The position numbers and the translations under genes were made by a program. A stretch of DNA of 64,000 bases from Pirellulales bacterium (lineage in GTDB: Bacteria; Planctomycetota; Planctomycetia; Pirellulales; UBA1268): assembly GCA_016779265.1 (NCBI GenBank), contig JADHNY010000001.1, positions 62,001-126,000 on the forward strand, in the 5' to 3' direction. Shown piece by piece: positions 8,876 through 21,451 of this stretch. Position 1 is the stretch's first letter. The number at the start of each line of letters is the position of its first letter. A model generated the notes under the pieces. It was given only the letters and a program-made list of their open reading frames with translations, was not told the DNA's origin and did no database searches.

Positions 8876-9944
8876 GCCAGCCTCGTGACTCAAGTTCTGC
8901 CACAACCTTGCGGACAGCCTCTTCCTGGGTGCGATCAGCGACCAGCGTGGCATCCGGGGTGTGCACTACCAGGATATTCTCCAGGCCGACAGTGACGACC
9001 AGATGGTCATCGGCAGCCTGCACGATCGAGCCTGTCGTCGTGATTCCCAGGTGTTTCCCGGCAATCGTGTTGCCTTCTGCATCCTGGCCCCGCTGGCGAG
9101 CCACAGCTGACCAGCCACCGAGATCGTCCCAGCCAAATGGGGCTTCAATCACCGCAACATCGGTCGCATGCTCCAGCACGGCATAGTCGATCGAGATGCC
9201 CTTGATTGCGGCAAACTCTTCGGCAAACACCTGCCGCTTGTCTGCTGAATCCCAGTGCTGCACGATCTTCTCAAGATGGGCCATGCACTCTGGCTGCCGC
9301 TCCCGCATCGCCTCCAGGATTGTCGCTGCCTTCCAGACGAAGATGCCTGCGTTCCAGAGGAAGGTGCCCGCCTCGAGATACTCCTCGGCGACGCTCGCCG
9401 GGGGCTTCTCGCGGAATCGGCAGACGGAAAACGCTCGCGCGGAGCCGTGAGCCTCAGCCAATGGCTCGCCACGCTCGATGTAGCCAAAGCTCTCTGCGGG
9501 GTACGTCGGTGGAATGCCGAAGGTCACTAGACGTCCCGGAGTCTCGTCGACGATCGCGGCAGCCTGCGAAATCGCATCACGAAAAGCCTGCTCCGGACGA
9601 ATCACATGATCTGAGGGCATGACCACCATGGTCGCGTCAGGATCGTCTCGGCTCACCAGCAAGGCGGCTAGGGCGACGCAGGGAGCGGTGTCACGCTTGC
9701 AGGGCTCGCCCACAATTCCAGCTGCTGGCACGGCTGGCAGTTGACTGCGGACGGCGTCTTCGAGCCGCTCTGCGGTGACGACAAGTGTCCGGTCTGGTGG
9801 GACTAGGCCGTCGAGACGTGCAACCGTGTCTTCAAGGAGTGTCTGGGAGCCCGCAAGCGGAAGGAGCTGCTTTGGCAGCTTGGCTCGGCTGGCTGGCCAA
9901 AAACGCGTTCCTGAACCTCCCGCCATCACGATCGCATGCAGCAT
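8862..9944 (-). CDS. manC: Mannose-1-phosphate guanylyltransferase
   Basis: Enzyme of 360 residues making GDP-mannose from GTP and mannose-1-phosphate for polysaccharide and glycan synthesis. The N-terminus carries the nucleotidyltransferase signature MAGGSGTRFWPASRAK followed by LPKQLLPL, and later VMPSDHVI (metal-binding Asp region), FGYIERG and FREKPP. The length is that of the single-domain GTP-transferase; the C-terminal isomerase domain found in bifunctional ManC/AlgA is absent. First gene of a minus-strand operon with hydrolase, ruvX and an epimerase-like gene. The intergenic space to corA is about 110 bases and holds divergent promoters. Confidence 0.93.
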   Translation of the reverse strand: MLHAIVMAGGSGTRFWPASRAKLPKQLLPLAGSQTLLEDTVARLDGLVPPDRTLVVTAERLEDAVRSQLPAVPAAGIVGEPCKRDTAPCVALAALLVSRDDPDATMVVMPSDHVIRPEQAFRDAISQAAAIVDETPGRLVTFGIPPTYPAESFGYIERGEPLAEAHGSARAFSVCRFREKPPASVAEEYLEAGTFLWNAGIFVWKAATILEAMRERQPECMAHLEKIVQHWDSADKRQVFAEEFAAIKGISIDYAVLEHATDVAVIEAPFGWDDLGGWSAVARQRGQDAEGNTIAGKHLGITTTGSIVQAADDHLVVTVGLENILVVHTPDATLVADRTQEEAVRKVVAELESRGWHEHL

Positions 9945-10053
9945 CTTGCGTTTCTCCTCCTTGATTCGTCACATCTGCCGTGGGCCCCAACTGCCCTTGG
10001 GACCGGAAACCGTGCATGGTACAGATCCCCTCGGTTTTCCGGGAGATTCATTG

Positions 10054-11157
10054 ATGAGCAGTTCCAGCACGCTCCCCGCGAGTGCGGTCGGGCACGAAGC
10101 GGTGCCGTGTGGAGAGATGACGTCTCCAGCGAGGCTGGCGAGTTCTGGTGAGCCTCGTGATACCGCGGGCATTCAGGCGGAGTTTCTCGACTTTCGTGGC
10201 GATGACCGCCAGCACGGGCCGGTGCCGCTCGAGGCGATTCCTGAGCAGCTTCGGGCGGGCAGATTTGTCTGGATCGATATCGACTGTCTGAAGGTTCCTC
10301 CGGAAACGCTCGTTGCCCTTCTGCCTGGCGAGATGCTGCCAGGCTTCGACCCTCGTCTGATCCGACGGCAGGACGTTGGTGATGCAGCGGTCTCAGAGCT
10401 CAAGCTGCGGCGAAACGAGCAGCTGCTCCTGATCTCCCTGGTCGGGGTTGTGGATGGTGCTGCAGGTCTCTGCGGGCAGTCGCTCCATCTTCTGATCGGT
10501 GAAGGCTTCCTCGTCACCTTTCGGTATGGCGAGTCGGCGGTGCTGCGAGAAGTCCGTCGCAGCTACCTGCGTGACTTTTTCGAACATGCCGCGACGCCGA
10601 GTTTCTTGATTTACGAGATCTGGAATGAACAGGTCGATCAGTATCTGCGAATGCAAAACAGGCTTGAGCAGAGCGTGGAGACGATGCGGCAGAAACTCAG
10701 GACCGATGCCTGCGAGGAGACACTGCTGGAACTCGCTGATGTGACGGGCGAACTGCTGGCGTTGCGGAAGCGGGTGATGCCAACCCGTCGCGTGCTTGAA
10801 GAAATTGTGTCTCGCAAGACCTCTCTGGTGAGCGTTGCGACCCTCGATTTCATGAGTGGCATGATCGCGACACTGGAACGGCTGCTCTCAGATATCACCA
10901 GTAATCTGGAAGTCCTCGAGAGCGCGATGAACTTCTCCATCACCGTCGCTACACATCGCACCAACCGCGTGATGAACCGACTCGCGGTGGTGAGCACGAT
11001 CTTCCTACCGCTGACATTTCTCTGCGGTGTGTATGGGATGAACTTTGAGTTCATCCCCGAGCTCGCCTGGACCCACGGCTACAAGTTCTTCTGGGGGCTT
11101 TCCACCTTGATCACTGTAGGCCTGGTTGTCACTCTTCGCCGGGCCAAGCTGCTCTAA
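10054..11157 (+). CDS. corA: CorA family divalent cation transporter
   Basis: Inner-membrane Mg2+/Co2+ channel of 367 residues. The start chosen is ATG 10054 with GGGAGA seven bases upstream; longer upstream frames lie inside the divergent manC gene. A large cytoplasmic domain (about 1-300), rich in helices such as LEQSVETMRQKLRTD, precedes two C-terminal transmembrane helices. The first ends in the family-defining YGMNF motif and the second is FFWGLSTLITVGLVVTL. The short loop FEFIPELAWTHGY between them is acidic and matches the CorA periplasmic loop (consensus MPEL, here IPEL). The gene ends 16 bases before the convergent UDP-sugar pyrophosphorylase gene. Confidence 0.93.
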   Translation: MSSSSTLPASAVGHEAVPCGEMTSPARLASSGEPRDTAGIQAEFLDFRGDDRQHGPVPLEAIPEQLRAGRFVWIDIDCLKVPPETLVALLPGEMLPGFDPRLIRRQDVGDAAVSELKLRRNEQLLLISLVGVVDGAAGLCGQSLHLLIGEGFLVTFRYGESAVLREVRRSYLRDFFEHAATPSFLIYEIWNEQVDQYLRMQNRLEQSVETMRQKLRTDACEETLLELADVTGELLALRKRVMPTRRVLEEIVSRKTSLVSVATLDFMSGMIATLERLLSDITSNLEVLESAMNFSITVATHRTNRVMNRLAVVSTIFLPLTFLCGVYGMNFEFIPELAWTHGYKFFWGLSTLITVGLVVTLRRAKLL

Positions 11158-11173
11158 CAGCAGTGGCCTGGGC

Positions 11174-12613
11174 TCACGAGGCGGGCCTGGCAGGAAGCGT
11201 CAGCACGCGAGGAGTGGTGACCACACGGCCGCCAGCAGCCGCACGCACATCATCGGCATCGAAGATGGCCGGCCCAAGCTCTACGGCGATCTCTTCAGCC
11301 ACATCGATGCCTGCTTCCTCACACCGTCGACGAGCCTGTGCAATCATGGCCTCCTGCACATGCTCCGGTGCATCGGCGGCAGCCCCAGGGGGATTCTTCA
11401 AAGGGGCAAAGCCTTCGGCTGCGTCAATCTCCACGGTCAGCACACGTTCAGCGAACGGCATCAGGTCGAAGATAAACCGCTCAAACTTGAAGGCATTCGG
11501 CTCCGCTGGACGGTGGAGCGTGCCCGTGGCATCGAGGCAGGGCACTGCCTTGCGGGCAAGGTGGAGCGGCAGGCTGTTGGGCTCGGCTGCTGCACGCTGT
11601 AGGAACCCAAGTGTGAACGCGTGGACGGCGATGCTGCCGGCCCGCAGATGGAGTCGGCCGTCGGGATCGACCGCTGAGGCACGCTCGTCGGAGAGGTCGC
11701 TGTACTCGATGACCCGATGCTGCCCGTTGTGTTCAGCGACAACCCCCACACGCTCCGCCGGCTCCTGCTTTTCCACCACCTGTGTGGAGAACTCGGCGTC
11801 GGCCAACAGGTGATACCCTAGAAACTCAGGGTGGAGCGGCAACGCCAGCGGATTGTCGACCTGAAACGACGCCACATGCTCGACCCCGCGGTCCGCGAAC
11901 CATTCCAGGCCGCCCGCAGCGACAAGGGCAGAGAGCAGGCCTCCATGGCCATCGGGAGCGACCGCCACATGGCTGGGGGCATCGAGCAGAAGGTCGAGCG
12001 AGCCCATCGCAAGAGCTGGCAGATCAGCCTGCTGAAAGAACAGCACCTGTTCGGCAGACAGGCCGAAATAGTTGTGCTCCTTCAAGTAGTCGCGGGTCGG
12101 GCCATCCGTGGCTGAGCTGGTCATGATGGCCAGGGGAACTGGGTGGCCGTAGCGGCCGCCGGTTTCTCGTACCCGGCCCAGCAGCAGTTCAAACAGGCTG
12201 GCGTTGGAAACAGGGCCGACGCGGTAGATGCCTTTCGGGCCGTCGCATCGCAGACGCGAGGCCTGCCCGCCAGCCACGAGGATCGCCCCCGCTCCGCCGG
12301 AAGCGAGAAGGGATTCACCGCGGAGGGTGGCGTCGGCTGGAGTGAGTTTGCCTGCGGGGCTTGGGCCACCGCTGCGAAGCCGCGGGCCGGCTGGCGTTCG
12401 CGCGGCCGCCAGCCATGCCGCATCAACCGAGAGGGCCGCTGAGGGATCATCCGTGCGGGCCAAGCTCCGCATGGCACGCACCTGCTGCCAGTCGATCGTG
12501 CTCAGCTGCGTTGCGAGCCGATCCCTCGCCGAGGTCTCGAGCTGGTCGACGTGTGCGAGGAGCTGCTGCTGGCCAAGATCGAAGAGTGTCTGGCGGAGGT
12601 CATCAGAAAGCAT
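11174..12613 (-). CDS. UDP-sugar pyrophosphorylase, eukaryotic UAP/UDPGP type
   Basis: About 479 residues. It belongs to the UDPGP family (as human UAP1 and UGP) rather than bacterial GalU/GlmU. Diagnostic stretches are ILVAGGQASRLRCDGPKG, YRVGPVSNASLFELLL, FFQQADLPAL, VAPDGHGGL, FQVDNPLALPLHPEFLG, KQEPAERVGVV and VIEYSDL, all matching the UAP1 motif order. The usual GGQGTRLG loop reads GGQASRLR, a change in the nucleotide-binding loop. The likely reaction is UTP plus a hexosamine- or hexose-1-phosphate giving the UDP-sugar. The start is uncertain: ATG 12613 (MLSDDLRQ) fits the family, but no strong ribosome-binding site is seen, and frames extend upstream to 12715. Confidence 0.85.
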   Translation of the reverse strand: MLSDDLRQTLFDLGQQQLLAHVDQLETSARDRLATQLSTIDWQQVRAMRSLARTDDPSAALSVDAAWLAAARTPAGPRLRSGGPSPAGKLTPADATLRGESLLASGGAGAILVAGGQASRLRCDGPKGIYRVGPVSNASLFELLLGRVRETGGRYGHPVPLAIMTSSATDGPTRDYLKEHNYFGLSAEQVLFFQQADLPALAMGSLDLLLDAPSHVAVAPDGHGGLLSALVAAGGLEWFADRGVEHVASFQVDNPLALPLHPEFLGYHLLADAEFSTQVVEKQEPAERVGVVAEHNGQHRVIEYSDLSDERASAVDPDGRLHLRAGSIAVHAFTLGFLQRAAAEPNSLPLHLARKAVPCLDATGTLHRPAEPNAFKFERFIFDLMPFAERVLTVEIDAAEGFAPLKNPPGAAADAPEHVQEAMIAQARRRCEEAGIDVAEEIAVELGPAIFDADDVRAAAGGRVVTTPRVLTLPARPAS

Positions 12614-12675
12614 GGGCGAAGTGGGCATGGGCGAAGAGGGGCGTGGAGTGCGGGCTCGGCTGTGATGGGACAGGA

Positions 12676-12789
12676 TCAGCTTCCTTGGCGGACCCACCAC
12701 CACAGCAGGACGCACAAGATCGGGAAGCCGAGGAAGATCAGTGCGTAGGTGAAGACCGTCGTCCAGAGGTGTTCGGGCCAGCGTGCCAT
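12676..12789 (-). CDS. Small single-helix membrane protein (37 aa)
   Basis: The short reading frame starts at ATG 12789 with GAGG six bases upstream and encodes one strongly hydrophobic helix (TVFTYALIFLGFPILCVLLWWWV) after an amphipathic start (MARWPEHLW) and before a short tail RQGS. It lies 40 bases downstream of the 325-residue membrane protein gene on the same strand, so co-transcription is likely. The frame is open further upstream, but the extra residues are unlike a protein N-terminus. No function is recognised; a small subunit or regulator of the upstream membrane protein is one possibility. Confidence 0.55.
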   Translation of the reverse strand: MARWPEHLWTTVFTYALIFLGFPILCVLLWWWVRQGS

Positions 12790-12829
12790 GGGGTCCTCAA
12801 AGAAGTCAGGAAGAATCAGCAATGCGGTG

Positions 12830-13807
12830 TCAGTTGGGAACGCCGCGCGGGGTGGCCGCCCCTGCCGCTGTGGCGACAAAGTCGACAGGAATATCGAAGG
12901 GGTCTTCAGCGGCTTCCTCAAGGCGGCACTCAACACGGATGCCCCAGGGAAGCACCTCGCCGGGTATCACCACGGCATCAAGTTCATCGTACGCAGTGGT
13001 CAGCTGAACGCTGGGGGTTTCTGGGAATGGGGGACAGAAGCCCACGTGGGCGATCGCGATGCGGTCTCCCACGGCAAACGACACGACCACGGTCCCACTG
13101 ACACGCTCCTCTCCGGCTGCCGTGCGACGGCGGGTCTGCTGCTGGAGAAAGCCGGCTTCGTCGATTCCGGCGGTGGCCAACTCGGCTGCTCGTAGGAGCG
13201 GGCGTTCCTGCGACTCATTGGTCATCTCTGGAAGTCGAGCCGGGTGTGTAGTGAGGCCGCCGGGCCGCACAGCAGGGCTCCACCTGCTCGCCATGTCCTT
13301 TCGCCATTGCAGCAGGAAGGACCGCAGCCGCGACTTCGCGGGGAGATGCCGAGCCACCAAGGGAAGGACCGCCACGCCGGCGGCAGTCATGGCAATCAGC
13401 ATCGCAGCTCGGCTGGTCCCTCCGCCGCTGAGGCCCCATGCCGCTGTCCAGAGCCCCAGCCGGGAAAGCAGTTCGCTCCAGAGTATGGCTGCTGGCAGCG
13501 GCTTCGATCTCCTCCGTCGTGACTGGAGCAGGCCGTTGGGACGCACCAGCCAGTCACATGCCACCACGCCGGCGAGCATGCAGGCCATCACCGCGGCCAT
13601 CGCCCCTGGCGAAAGGCCCACAGTAATGCCTCCCGCAAGACGACGACTGCCGATCAGGAGCCCGGCAGCAGCACTGGTTGCTCCTAAGAACGCAGCGACA
13701 AATCCACGGATGTCAGCCGGCAGGATCCCCGAAAAGCCACGGTGTTCCCACCGGTGCCCCACGGCCGAGTTCACCTCGGAAGCGACAGCGACCTCTGCGG
13801 GAATCAC
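12830..13807 (-). CDS. Hypothetical multi-pass membrane protein
   Basis: Protein of 325 residues, GTG start at 13807 with a purine-rich AAGGAGAGG just upstream. About four hydrophobic segments occupy residues 30-165 (GFVAAFLGATSAAAGLLIG, AAVMACMLAGVVACDWLV, LWTAAWGLSGG, AAMLIAMTAAGVAVLPLV), separated by an Arg-rich loop QSRRRRSKPLP. A soluble C-terminal domain (about 195-325) contains VSGTVVVSFAVGDRIAIAHVGFCPPFP and ends in Ala/Gly-rich residues. I recognise no family. It is followed by the 37-residue membrane protein gene and preceded by metK about 60 bases away on the same strand. Confidence 0.6.
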   Translation of the reverse strand: MIPAEVAVASEVNSAVGHRWEHRGFSGILPADIRGFVAAFLGATSAAAGLLIGSRRLAGGITVGLSPGAMAAVMACMLAGVVACDWLVRPNGLLQSRRRRSKPLPAAILWSELLSRLGLWTAAWGLSGGGTSRAAMLIAMTAAGVAVLPLVARHLPAKSRLRSFLLQWRKDMASRWSPAVRPGGLTTHPARLPEMTNESQERPLLRAAELATAGIDEAGFLQQQTRRRTAAGEERVSGTVVVSFAVGDRIAIAHVGFCPPFPETPSVQLTTAYDELDAVVIPGEVLPWGIRVECRLEEAAEDPFDIPVDFVATAAGAATPRGVPN

Positions 13808-13864
13808 CGCGACGCCTCTCCTTACGGAATGGGCCTGGAAGGAAAACGGGCCGAAACGGCCGGA

Positions 13865-15031
13865 CTAGCCGGCTGCAGCAGCGTCGGTCAACGCCTGAGC
13901 CTTATCGGTCTTCTCCCACGGGAACTCGTCGCGACCAAAGTGGCCACCGAATGCCGTGCGACGATAGATCGGCCGCCTCAGGTCGAGGTGGTCGATGATC
14001 CCACGTGGCGAGAGCGGAAATACCTCGCGGATCAGCTGGCAGAGCCGAGTATCGTCGATCTTGCCAGTGCCTTCGGTCTCCACATGCACGCTGACCGGTT
14101 CGCTGACGCCAATGGCGTAGGCGAGCTGGACTTCGCAGCGATCGGCGAGCCCTGATGCCACGATGTTCTTGGCGATATAGCGGGCCATGTAGGCGGCACT
14201 GCGGTCAACCTTGGTCGGGTCCTTGCCGGAGAAGGCACCGCCGCCGTGACGGCCCCAGCCACCGTAGGTGTCGACGATGATCTTGCGGCCCGTCAGGCCT
14301 GCGTCACCGTGTGGGCCACCCACCACGAACCGGCCGGTGGGGTTGATGTGGTAGGTGATGTTGGACGTGTCGATATCTGTCGGCAGCATCGGCTTGATCA
14401 CCTTCTCGGTGATAAAGCTACGGATCTCGTCGTTCTCGACGCTTGGGGCATGCTGAGTGGAGACAACGACCGTGTCGACGCGGACAGGCTTGTTGTCCTG
14501 GAACTCAATGGTGACCTGGCTCTTGGAGTCGGGACGCAGCCAGTTGACTTCGCCCTGCTGACGCGCCTCGGTGAGCCGGTTGAGGATGCGATGCGAGAGC
14601 GCGATCGGCAGCGGCATCAGTTCGGGGGTGTCGTTGCAGGCATAGCCAAACATCAGGCCCTGGTCGCCAGCGCCGATGTCCTTGCCGGAGGTGTCGTTCT
14701 CATCAACACCCATAGCAATATCTGGGCTTTGCTTACCGACGGCCACAAGCACGCTGCATGTGTCAGCAGCGATGCCCATCTCGGCTTCGGTGTAGCCGGT
14801 GCTGCGGATCACATCGCGGACCACCTGCTGGTAGTCGATCGTGCCGCGGGAGGTGATTTCACCGGCAATCATGGCAAGGCCAGTGGTCACGAGCGTCTCG
14901 CAGGCGACGCGGCTCATCGGGTCTTGGGCAAGGAATGCGTCGAGCACACCGTCAGAAATCTGGTCGGACAGCTTGTCCGGATGCCCCATGCTGACCGACT
15001 CGCTCGTGAACAGATACTTGCCTCGTGCCAC
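13865..15031 (-). CDS. metK: S-adenosylmethionine synthetase
   Basis: Cytosolic enzyme of 388 residues forming S-adenosylmethionine from ATP and methionine, with tripolyphosphate cleavage. All signature elements are present: [20 protein letters not shown] at the N-terminus (ATP-binding His and Asp), [12 protein letters not shown] (the MetK hexapeptide region), [21 protein letters not shown] and [19 protein letters not shown] (second signature, phosphate-binding loop). Length equals E. coli MetK (384). Some planctomycetes place metK near ahcY; here the neighbours are waaA upstream and an unknown membrane protein downstream. No SAM riboswitch is apparent in the 105 bases upstream of the start. 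Confidence 0.97.
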   Translation of the reverse strand: MARGKYLFTSESVSMGHPDKLSDQISDGVLDAFLAQDPMSRVACETLVTTGLAMIAGEITSRGTIDYQQVVRDVIRSTGYTEAEMGIAADTCSVLVAVGKQSPDIAMGVDENDTSGKDIGAGDQGLMFGYACNDTPELMPLPIALSHRILNRLTEARQQGEVNWLRPDSKSQVTIEFQDNKPVRVDTVVVSTQHAPSVENDEIRSFITEKVIKPMLPTDIDTSNITYHINPTGRFVVGGPHGDAGLTGRKIIVDTYGGWGRHGGGAFSGKDPTKVDRSAAYMARYIAKNIVASGLADRCEVQLAYAIGVSEPVSVHVETEGTGKIDDTRLCQLIREVFPLSPRGIIDHLDLRRPIYRRTAFGGHFGRDEFPWEKTDKAQALTDAAAAG

Positions 15032-15136
15032 GTCTCGAACCTCGCTCGCAAAACGAATGAAAAACCGCGGCGACCATCGCCACCGGCGAAGTGCACAGCG
15101 TATCGGCTCTCGTGGCCGGTCGGCAACCGTGCTGCG

Positions 15137-16435
15137 TTATGCTGCGGCAGGCGGGGGCAGGAGGCCGAGGAGCCTTTGGCAGGTGGTCTCGGTTGCTCCG
15201 CGGCCTGAGGCGATGACCGCCGCCGCACGCTGCCCCATGGCGTCGCGTTCGTCCGGGTGCTCAAGGGCCCACCGGACAAAGGTGGTCAGATCATCCTGGC
15301 TCTGCACAACGCGGGCGGCATCGGCAGCCAGCAGGCCGGCAACCTCAGTGCGGAAGTTGCGGGTGTGCGGCCCGAAACTCACAGCTGCCCCGTAGGCTGC
15401 CGGTTCGAGCATGTTTTGCCCCCCCCGTTTGCCGTCGAGGCTACCGCCGACAAAGGCGATCGCAGCGGTACCCCACCAGGCGGCCAGTTCACCGGTGGCG
15501 TCGACAAAGAGAATCCGGGTAGACGCTGACATGCCATCGGCCGCGAGTTGGCTGCGGCGTTGCCAGGCGAGCCCAGATGCGTTGAGGAGCATGGTGATCT
15601 CGTCCGCACGCTCCACGTGGCGGGGAACGATCACCAGCCGCAGTTGGGGGTGACTCGGGGCAAGAGTACGGTAGGTCTCGATCGCGAACGCTTCCTCGGG
15701 AGCCTGAGTGCTGCCTGCGAGAAACACCGTGTCGTCGTGTGTGATGCCTGCGAGGGAAGCCAGCCGGGCCACCTCGGCTGAGCCGCGGTCCCCGCGGGCT
15801 CCGTCGTACTTCAGCGATCCCGCCACGACCACGTCACGTGCGCCGAGCGACCGAAACCGCTCGGCGTCCTCTTCGCTGCGGGCGATGACAACGCTCAGCC
15901 GCCCAAGCATTCGCCGGGCGAGGGGAGCGATCCGTCGGTAGCCACGGGCGCTTCGCTCGCTCATGCGGGCGTTGACAACAGCGATCGGAATGCCGCGAGC
16001 TGCCGTCAGGGCAAGCAGCTGAGGCCAGAGTTCAAGCTCACCGAGAACCAGAAGATCGGGCTGCACCCGGCGGAGGACACGGCGGACCGCCCAGCTGAAA
16101 TCGAGTGGGCATGGAAAGACGCGGTCATCGCCGACACGGACTCGGGCGACTTCCAGACCGGTCGTGGTGGAACTGGAGAGGACGCAGTCGATGTCAGTGC
16201 CGTTGGCGGCAGCCAGCCGCTCAAGCGTCGTCGCCAGTGACGCGAGCAAGGCCGCTTCCCCCACGCTCACTCCGTGCAGCCATATCCGGAATCTCCCCGC
16301 GGCCTTTGGCATGGTCGGGACGCTGCCGGTGAACCGTTGCCAGGGAGCTGCGACCGGCCGCCGGCCTGCGCACCGCCGCCAGAGCACCCAGGGCAGGGCG
16401 ATGGACAGCAGCAGCAGGTAGAGCAGGTCGAGCAT
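15137..16435 (-). CDS. waaA: 3-deoxy-D-manno-octulosonic acid (Kdo) transferase
   Basis: Membrane-anchored GT-B glycosyltransferase of 432 residues that transfers Kdo from CMP-Kdo to lipid A precursor. It has an N-terminal anchor (LLYLLLLSIALPWVLW), the HGVSVGEA motif holding the catalytic Glu, VLSSSTTTGLEVA, PDLLVLGELELWPQLL, AVVNARMSERSARGY and the C-terminal nucleotide-site elements FVGGSL and GGQNMLEPAAYG. This indicates that the organism makes a lipopolysaccharide core. It starts 20 bases after secA stops, so it is likely in the secA transcription unit. The family usually runs about 425 residues, as here. Confidence 0.93.
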   Translation of the reverse strand: MLDLLYLLLLSIALPWVLWRRCAGRRPVAAPWQRFTGSVPTMPKAAGRFRIWLHGVSVGEAALLASLATTLERLAAANGTDIDCVLSSSTTTGLEVARVRVGDDRVFPCPLDFSWAVRRVLRRVQPDLLVLGELELWPQLLALTAARGIPIAVVNARMSERSARGYRRIAPLARRMLGRLSVVIARSEEDAERFRSLGARDVVVAGSLKYDGARGDRGSAEVARLASLAGITHDDTVFLAGSTQAPEEAFAIETYRTLAPSHPQLRLVIVPRHVERADEITMLLNASGLAWQRRSQLAADGMSASTRILFVDATGELAAWWGTAAIAFVGGSLDGKRGGQNMLEPAAYGAAVSFGPHTRNFRTEVAGLLAADAARVVQSQDDLTTFVRWALEHPDERDAMGQRAAAVIASGRGATETTCQRLLGLLPPPAAA

Positions 16436-16455
16436 GGACTGCGGGAAAACGCGAG

Positions 16456-20208
<3,753 letters not shown>

Positions 20209-20392
20209 GGATTCCTATCGTGTCCGCCGGACGGGAAGTCTGGCGAGGTGGGGAAGGCAGTGGGGGCAGAGGAAGCCTCGACACTGCCGAAATCTGGCAT
20301 GCACTATCGATTCTCGCGGGGAAGTCGCGCGGGGGTCAAGGCGAACGCGGCGACTGGGGGACTGCGGAAACAGGGCGATTCAGGGAGGTGCC

Positions 20393-21385
20393 TTAACCCA
20401 GCAGCCAGCGGGCCAGGCAGAGGTAGACGGTGAGCGTCACCATGTCAGTCGCGGCCAAGGAGATGGGGCCTGCCGCCACCTGCGGTTCACGGGACAGCAG
20501 TCGCAGCACATTCGGGATCGAGACGCCGATGATGGCCGCTGCCACCACACCGCCGGTGATTCCTCCCAAGAGGGCGAGCATGACAGGCCCCTGCCCGAGC
20601 CAGGCGAGGGCCACAATGGTCACTGCTGAGGCACTCGCTGCACCGAGGAGGATACCTGTGGCAGCCTCGGTGCGAATGTCGCGAAGCAGCCCTCCAATGG
20701 TTGGACGCTGACCATGCAGCCGTTGCAAGGCGATGCTGACCGACTGAATGCTGACGCTCTCCGCCAACGCGAGAACCACCGGAATGAACATCGCCAGGGC
20801 AACAGCACGCTCCAGTTCCGCCTGAAACAGACCGGAGAGAAAGGCAGCCACCAGGCCACCTGCGATGTTGGCGACCAGCCAGGGGAAGCGGCTGGCAAAC
20901 AGCGCCACCGACGAGCGAGACTGCGACTCCTGATAGTGGACACCGATCAGCTGAAAAAGGTCGTCGAGGTCTTCGTGACGGTCGAGATCAGCCAGTTCGT
21001 TGGTGTAGAGATCGACATCGACGACGCCGAGCATCCCCCGCTCCGCGTCGACGATCGGGAAGGCGAGCAGCCTATGGAGGAGGAAAAACTCGCAGGCATC
21101 CAGCACGGTTGCCGAACTGGGGATCGCCACCACCCGCTGCACCATGATGTCTCGGATCAGAGCCTGCTCATCCGAGAGCAGCAGCTGCCGGGTGGGGACC
21201 ACGCCTACCAGTTTGTCGTCTTGATCGAGCACGTAGAAATAGATGATCCGCCCCTCGGGCGGCTTCTCACGGGCAGCACCGATCGCCTCGCGGACCGTCT
21301 GATCGGGAGCCAGGCGGGCGAAATTGGGCCGCATGTGATGGGCCACAGGATCGTGCAGGTGGGAGCTGGAGCTGGAGGGAGGCAT
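20393..21385 (-). CDS. MgtE-like transporter: CBS pair plus membrane domain, no N-terminal domain
   Basis: About 330 residues (start ATG 21385 preferred; upstream codons run into the divergent promoter). Residues about 15-150 form a CBS pair (VREAIGAARE, IYFYVLDQDDKLVGVV, IRDIMVQRVVAI, LAFPIVDAERGMLGVVDVD). Then comes a connecting helix and five membrane segments of the MgtE integral domain. EPQVAAGPISLAATDMVTLTVYL keeps the pore-region Asp of MgtE TM5. The usual MgtE N-terminal superhelical domain is absent, and the conserved GGNSGSQS motif reads AESVSIQS. The likely function is divalent cation transport, but selectivity may differ. It is divergent from the potassium channel gene 66 bases away. 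Confidence 0.82.
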   Translation of the reverse strand: MPPSSSSSHLHDPVAHHMRPNFARLAPDQTVREAIGAAREKPPEGRIIYFYVLDQDDKLVGVVPTRQLLLSDEQALIRDIMVQRVVAIPSSATVLDACEFFLLHRLLAFPIVDAERGMLGVVDVDLYTNELADLDRHEDLDDLFQLIGVHYQESQSRSSVALFASRFPWLVANIAGGLVAAFLSGLFQAELERAVALAMFIPVVLALAESVSIQSVSIALQRLHGQRPTIGGLLRDIRTEAATGILLGAASASAVTIVALAWLGQGPVMLALLGGITGGVVAAAIIGVSIPNVLRLLSREPQVAAGPISLAATDMVTLTVYLCLARWLLG

Positions 21386-21451
21386 GGAGTGGGCGGGGCG
21401 TGAACAAGGGCGGACGTCACGAAGCGAAGGTGACTGAGGTAGAGTACCGCG

